Part shown: positions 6,183 through 9,063 of the stretch, in pieces
Numbering within the stretch: the stretch's first letter is position 1
How the letters are laid out: each line of letters begins with the position of its first letter
Source of the DNA: Deltaproteobacteria bacterium
Lineage (GTDB): Bacteria; Desulfobacterota; Desulfobacteria; Desulfobacterales; ETH-SRB1
Length of the DNA stretch: 9,063 nt
NCBI GenBank assembly: GCA_019309665.1
Contig: JAFDFV010000049.1
Location: 1-9,063 of the forward strand
Reading direction: 5' to 3'
The notes under the pieces: generated by a model
Databases searched by the model: none
Told to the model about the DNA's origin: nothing
Seen by the model: the letters and a program-made list of their open reading frames with translations, nothing else
Made by a program: the position numbers and the translations under genes

Positions 6183-7030
6183 TGATTGTTTCTTTTCATC
6201 CCTGTTTTGGGGCAGATAAATATATAATCTGTGCAGGACGCAAGCCCGATGCTGATGATCTTGCTGCAATAAAGGCTGCCGATGCTGTAATCCTGCCTCA
6301 GGGTTGCAATGAAGTCCTTTACAATATGGCAAGTAAAAATTGCTCCAATACATTTCCTTATTATGAGGCAAAGTTTAAGTATCCCGGCAAAATAGGCCAG
6401 ATTCGTCTTTTCAGGGAAACAAATGTTTTACACCCTGAATCTGTGACTTTTGAGAGAGTTGATTCTTTTTTAGATAATTATGGAGCAGAACCCGAAAACC
6501 TTGCTTTTGATTTTCCGTTTGTATTCAAGTTCGACTGGGGTGGAGAGGGTAACGGTGTATTTTTGATAACTTCTCCTGAAGAGCTTAAAGATGCTATTCA
6601 AAATGCTTTAAATTTTGAACGTGCCGGTCATGTGGGTTTTTTGATACAGGAATATATTCCTTCACAAGGCAGAAGCTTGAGAGTCGTTGTAATAGGGCAA
6701 AAATTTATTTCCTACTGGCGTGTCCAGGAAAATGCAGAAGAATTTTGTTCCAGCCTGGCAAAAGGAGCTTATTTAGACTTTGATTCTGATCCTGACATGC
6801 AGGAAGCGGCAGTAAAATCAGCAAAGCATTTCTGTAAAATGACGGGAATAAATCTGGCAGGTTTTGATTTTCTTTTTTCATCAGAAGCGGTTATAAAAGA
6901 GCCGTTTTTTCTTGAAATAAACTATTATTTTGGCAGACGTGGTCTGGGCGGGTCTGAGAAGTATTATAAAATACTTGAGTCAGAAATTCAAAAATGGATA
7001 GAAAGTCTTAAACTCAATGAAGGAAAATGA
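6182..7030 (+). CDS. RimK-like ATP-grasp protein of unknown substrate
   Basis: A 282-residue protein of the ATP-grasp fold, enzymes that join a carboxylate to an amine or thiol using ATP. The N-terminal ~90 residues form the pre-ATP-grasp part (ILPQGCNEVLYNMA, then KYPGKIGQIRLFRE). The ATP-grasp core shows FVFKFDWGGEGNGV at 113-126 (Lys116, glycine-rich loop), FLIQEYIP at 153-160, SLRVVVIG at 165-172, AGFDF with Asp229, and LEIN at 244-247 (Glu245 and Asn247 as likely Mg ligands). Two departures from E. coli RimK: the FRSNL segment is FCSSL here (Arg to Cys189, Asn to Ser191), and the end of the core reads YYFGRRGLGG. Its ATG overlaps the era stop, and its own end overlaps the HNH gene by 14 nt. 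The context suggests a protein- or RNA-related substrate, but that is inference. Glutathione synthase-like or peptide-ligase activity is equally possible. Confidence 0.85.
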   Translation: MIVSFHPCFGADKYIICAGRKPDADDLAAIKAADAVILPQGCNEVLYNMASKNCSNTFPYYEAKFKYPGKIGQIRLFRETNVLHPESVTFERVDSFLDNYGAEPENLAFDFPFVFKFDWGGEGNGVFLITSPEELKDAIQNALNFERAGHVGFLIQEYIPSQGRSLRVVVIGQKFISYWRVQENAEEFCSSLAKGAYLDFDSDPDMQEAAVKSAKHFCKMTGINLAGFDFLFSSEAVIKEPFFLEINYYFGRRGLGGSEKYYKILESEIQKWIESLKLNEGK

Positions 7031-7319
7031 TTTAAAGCCATTTGCATACGATCTTGATGATAAAGATATAAAGAGAGAACGCAATAAAGCAAAAGAGTTG
7101 AGAGCTTCACAGTGGTGGAAACGCTGTCTCGCAAAAGGGATATGCCATTACTGCGGAAAGCAAACCCCGCCAAAAGAACTTACAATGGATCATATCGTGC
7201 CGATATCGCGCGGAGGCAGGAGCACAAAAGGCAACGTAGTTACTTGTTGCAAGGAATGCAATAACAAAAAAAAGCACCTTCTTCCAATGGAATGGGAAGA
7301 GTATTTAAAAAATATTTAA
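7017..7319 (+). CDS. Small HNH endonuclease-like protein
   Basis: A 100-residue protein with a single HNH (beta-beta-alpha metal) nuclease fold. Motifs: a first zinc-knuckle pair CHYC (Cys43, Cys46), DHIVPISRGG with Asp58 and His59 as the catalytic pair, GNVV with Asn73, and a second knuckle CKEC (Cys78, Cys81) followed by NNKKK. The first ~40 residues are charged and probably helical. The start ATG lies inside the preceding gene (14-nt overlap, different frame), so the two are probably co-translated. There is no restriction methylase, intein, intron or terminase nearby, so this is not obviously part of a restriction or homing system. Free-standing proteins of this size with an intact HNH are common, and most have no known role. 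It may nick DNA or act on RNA; nothing here decides this. Confidence 0.9.
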   Translation: MKENDLKPFAYDLDDKDIKRERNKAKELRASQWWKRCLAKGICHYCGKQTPPKELTMDHIVPISRGGRSTKGNVVTCCKECNNKKKHLLPMEWEEYLKNI

Positions 7320-7432
7320 TCAGAAATTTGAAAACTCAAATATGAGATTAACTAGAGGCAGCGGGCAATTAAATTTAAGAACGTCTGAAACTCGCGCATA
7401 AGTGAGCCTAAAGAAAAAAGAGTATTAATTTA

Positions 7433-7448
7433 TATACCTATAGGTATA
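7433..7448. promoter_or_regulatory. Perfect 16-bp palindrome, operator-like
   Basis: TATACCTATAGGTATA reads the same on both strands. Its right half overlaps a consensus -10 box, TATAAT at 7445-7450, about 50 nt before the ATPase start. A dimeric repressor bound here would block that promoter. AT-rich palindromes can occur by chance, but eight perfect pairs including a CC/GG step is more than expected. Confidence 0.45.
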
Positions 7449-7450
7449 AT
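7445..7450 (+). promoter_or_regulatory. Candidate -10 box for the ATPase gene
   Basis: An exact TATAAT lies 52 nt upstream of the ATG at 7503. The -35 region at 16-18 nt spacing (about 7421-7428, AGTATTAA) is poor and there is no TGN extension, so if this promoter is used it may depend on an activator or simply be weak. Confidence 0.4.
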
Positions 7451-7502
7451 TATAAAAGTGTAAAATTCAATACACTCAACAGGATAGCCCGTGGTCTAAA
7501 AC

Positions 7503-8627
7503 ATGAAAAATCCATTTGCCTACAGCAATTATGTTATCGGTGAGTCTTTTTGCAATCGCAAAAAAGAACTGTCTGAACTGCTTAGATATATAAAAGGGTC
7601 TCAAAATGTACTTTTATATTCCCATAGAAGATACGGGAAAAGCTCATTAATCCGGCAACTTTTTTGTGATATCAAGGAAAAGAATCTCAATATCGGAACT
7701 ATGCATATCGAGTTGTATGGAACAATATCTGAAAAGGATTTTATCACCAGAACTTTTCAGGCCCTAAATCAACTGGAATCAAATTTTGAAAGACTCCTTA
7801 AATCAGTCAGTAGCGCCCTTAAAAATATCAAACTCAATTTAAGTATAGATTCATCAACAGGAGGCACGTTAGTTTCACCGTCCTTTGAGGCAATTAATGA
7901 AAAAATAGTGCTGGAAGAACTGATGAATATTCTTTCAAAATATTCACAAAAACGTAAACTGGTTATTGCTTTTGATGAATTCCAGGAAGTTGCTAATTAT
8001 ACAGAAGAAGGTTTTGAAAAAAGATTGCGCTCGTTTATTCAGCAACACTCAAATATCTGTTATCTTTTTTCAGGCAGCCGACAACACCTGATAACCGAAA
8101 TGTTTAACTCAAATAACCGCGCATTTTATAAATTGGCAGAGAGTTTTCCTTTAGGCAAAATAGAAACAAAAAATTACATCCCCTGGGTTCAGAATCTATT
8201 CAGCCGGAAGAATGTCCATCTTCCTGCTGAACTGATAGAAGAAATTGTAGCAAAATTTGAAAACCATCCAATGTATATCCAGAACTTCCTGTTTCACCTC
8301 TGGGAGGAACCGGCAAAAAAAGGATTTTCCCCTGATATTATCAATCAGGTGGAAAATGCAATTGTAGAAAAGAGAAGTCTGGAACATACCATCTTATGGG
8401 AAACCCTAAGTATTAATCAAAAAAAAACCTTAAAGCTGATCCTGTTGAATAACGGAGCCAACCTTTTTAATGCGGACTCTTTAAAATCGGTTAGCCTGAA
8501 AACCGGCTCTTTGGTTACAAAAGCTCTATCAAGTCTTATAAAAAAAGAGATTATTGTAAAAAACGGTAATTATCAGATTCAGGATGTACTTTTCAAAAAA
8601 TGGCTTCAAAAAACATTATCGCTATAA
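7503..8627 (+). CDS. Stand-alone P-loop ATPase (archaeal-type ATPase_2, STAND/MNS clade)
   Basis: A 374-residue protein with a single NTPase domain and a C-terminal winged-helix-like region. It begins NPFAYSNYVIGESFCNRKKEL, typical of this family. Walker A is SHRRYGKSS at 40-48 (Lys46); Walker B is LVIAFDEF at 153-160 (Asp158, Glu159). A sensor-type strand ends YLFSGSRQ at 187-194, and the NHPMYIQ motif at 254-260 matches the HP-containing helix of the MNS clade. Residues about 295-370 resemble a winged helix. No N- or C-terminal sensor or effector domain is attached. These ATPases are often multi-copy in a genome, with uncertain functions that may include regulation or conflict systems. The ATG has only a weak ribosome binding site (GTGG, 8 nt upstream). 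It sits alone between the HNH gene and a convergent hydrolase gene, and it reads as more AT-rich than era. Confidence 0.88.
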   Translation: MKNPFAYSNYVIGESFCNRKKELSELLRYIKGSQNVLLYSHRRYGKSSLIRQLFCDIKEKNLNIGTMHIELYGTISEKDFITRTFQALNQLESNFERLLKSVSSALKNIKLNLSIDSSTGGTLVSPSFEAINEKIVLEELMNILSKYSQKRKLVIAFDEFQEVANYTEEGFEKRLRSFIQQHSNICYLFSGSRQHLITEMFNSNNRAFYKLAESFPLGKIETKNYIPWVQNLFSRKNVHLPAELIEEIVAKFENHPMYIQNFLFHLWEEPAKKGFSPDIINQVENAIVEKRSLEHTILWETLSINQKKTLKLILLNNGANLFNADSLKSVSLKTGSLVTKALSSLIKKEIIVKNGNYQIQDVLFKKWLQKTLSL

Positions 8628-8709
8628 CGGCCACGAATTCTTTTGCTTAACCAGAGTCCATAAAATTTGAAACTCCCTGCATCAAACTACGGGGAAGTGT
8701 CTTGGAAAT

Positions 8710-9063
8710 CTATACAATAATTCCGGCACTCTTTAGGAATAACTCAATATCCCTCCAGAACACTTCCCAGTTTGGAGGACAATCATTGTGCCCGCAGTCA
8801 TAGGTAATCATTTTGCCGTTTTTTGATGCCTCGTAAAGAGCAACTCCATGAGAATATGGAATTATTTCATCATATTTTCCGTGAATTATCAGTACAGGTT
8901 TTGAATAGGATTTGACTAGTGTTAAATTGTCAAATGGATCCTTTGCAAGAAAGCCAGGGACAAAAAACTCTGAGGCCATTGACCGGATACTTATAAAGGT
9001 TGATTTAAGGATTAAAGCTGCTGAAGGCCGCTTTGCAGCAAGTGCGCAGGCTGCACCGCCGCC
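8710..9063 (-). CDS. Alpha/beta hydrolase, C-terminal part (Bem46/ABHD13/FrsA-like), cut by the window edge
   Basis: The frame is open from the right edge to TAG at 8710-8712, giving 117 C-terminal residues. The first visible residues, GGGAACALAAKRPSAALIL, are the helix following a G-x-S-x-G-G nucleophile elbow, so the catalytic Ser should lie about two codons beyond the window. The acid is probably Asp65 in HGKYDEIIPYSHG and the base His92 in CGHND (numbering from the edge). The ATG at 8979 is internal to this domain and is not the true start. The family contains serine hydrolases (esterases, thioesterases, peptidases), and the substrate cannot be told from this part. It converges on the ATPase gene across an 82-bp gap in which I see no convincing terminator. 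Confidence 0.88.
   Translation of the reverse strand, partial: GGGAACALAAKRPSAALILKSTFISIRSMASEFFVPGFLAKDPFDNLTLVKSYSKPVLIIHGKYDEIIPYSHGVALYEASKNGKMITYDCGHNDCPPNWEVFWRDIELFLKSAGIIV

Noticed and set aside
7326..7341. ATTTGA-AAAC-TCAAAT hairpin after the HNH gene as terminator
   Set aside because: Six AT-dominated pairs with no following T-run; too weak to call.
8628..8709. Search for a terminator in the convergent gap between the ATPase and hydrolase genes
   Set aside because: Only a short TCCC/GGGA pairing with a long loop was seen and no T-run; not supportable.
8710..8979. 89-residue complete protein starting at ATG 8979
   Set aside because: The frame stays open to the window edge and the upstream residues (GGGAACALAAKRP) are the expected alpha/beta hydrolase nucleophile-elbow helix, so this ATG is internal.

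Overview
The window looks like an ordinary chromosomal segment of an AT-rich Gram-negative bacterium. The most likely source is a member of the Desulfobacterota (former Deltaproteobacteria, Desulfobacterales-like). This is inference from the style of the proteins and from the kinds of dispersed intergenic repeats: CGAAATCCGAA palindromes, GTGCCTAAAG/CTTTAGGCAC inverted repeats, TTGATNA heptads and AATCTGTG-type units. No rRNA, tRNA or CRISPR array is visible.

Layout. (1) Positions 3-215, + strand: the 3' end of a gene, possibly an RNase E/G family ribonuclease, whose last codons run into a long imperfect palindrome (181-337). (2) 376-2694, - strand: a complete class A penicillin-binding protein (PBP1A type). 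(3) 2695-3156: a non-coding divergent interval dominated by a large inverted repeat. (4) 3157-7319, + strand: a compact gene string hisI-hisG-(repeat block)-engB-era-ATP-grasp-HNH. Overlaps or near-overlaps suggest translational coupling at hisI/hisG, engB/era, era/ATP-grasp and ATP-grasp/HNH. The one break is a 277-bp block between hisG and engB, made of a 119-bp heptad tandem repeat plus several hairpin and dispersed repeats. (5) 7503-8627, + strand: a stand-alone STAND/MNS-type ATPase preceded by a perfect 16-bp palindrome that overlaps a consensus -10 box. (6) 8710-9063, - strand: the C-terminal part of an alpha/beta hydrolase that runs off the window.

How the genes fit together. HisG and HisI catalyse steps 1 and 3 of histidine synthesis. 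EngB and Era are GTPases of ribosome assembly (large and small subunit respectively). The RimK-like ATP-grasp protein and the small HNH protein are tightly coupled behind era and have no established role. Their position suggests, but does not show, a link to ribosome or RNA metabolism. The most interesting items are this coupled ATP-grasp/HNH pair, the layered heptad repeat with its neighbouring repeat mosaic, the palindrome that appears to have supplied a gene's stop codon, and the operator-like palindrome before the ATPase. I see no clear new defence or mobile system.
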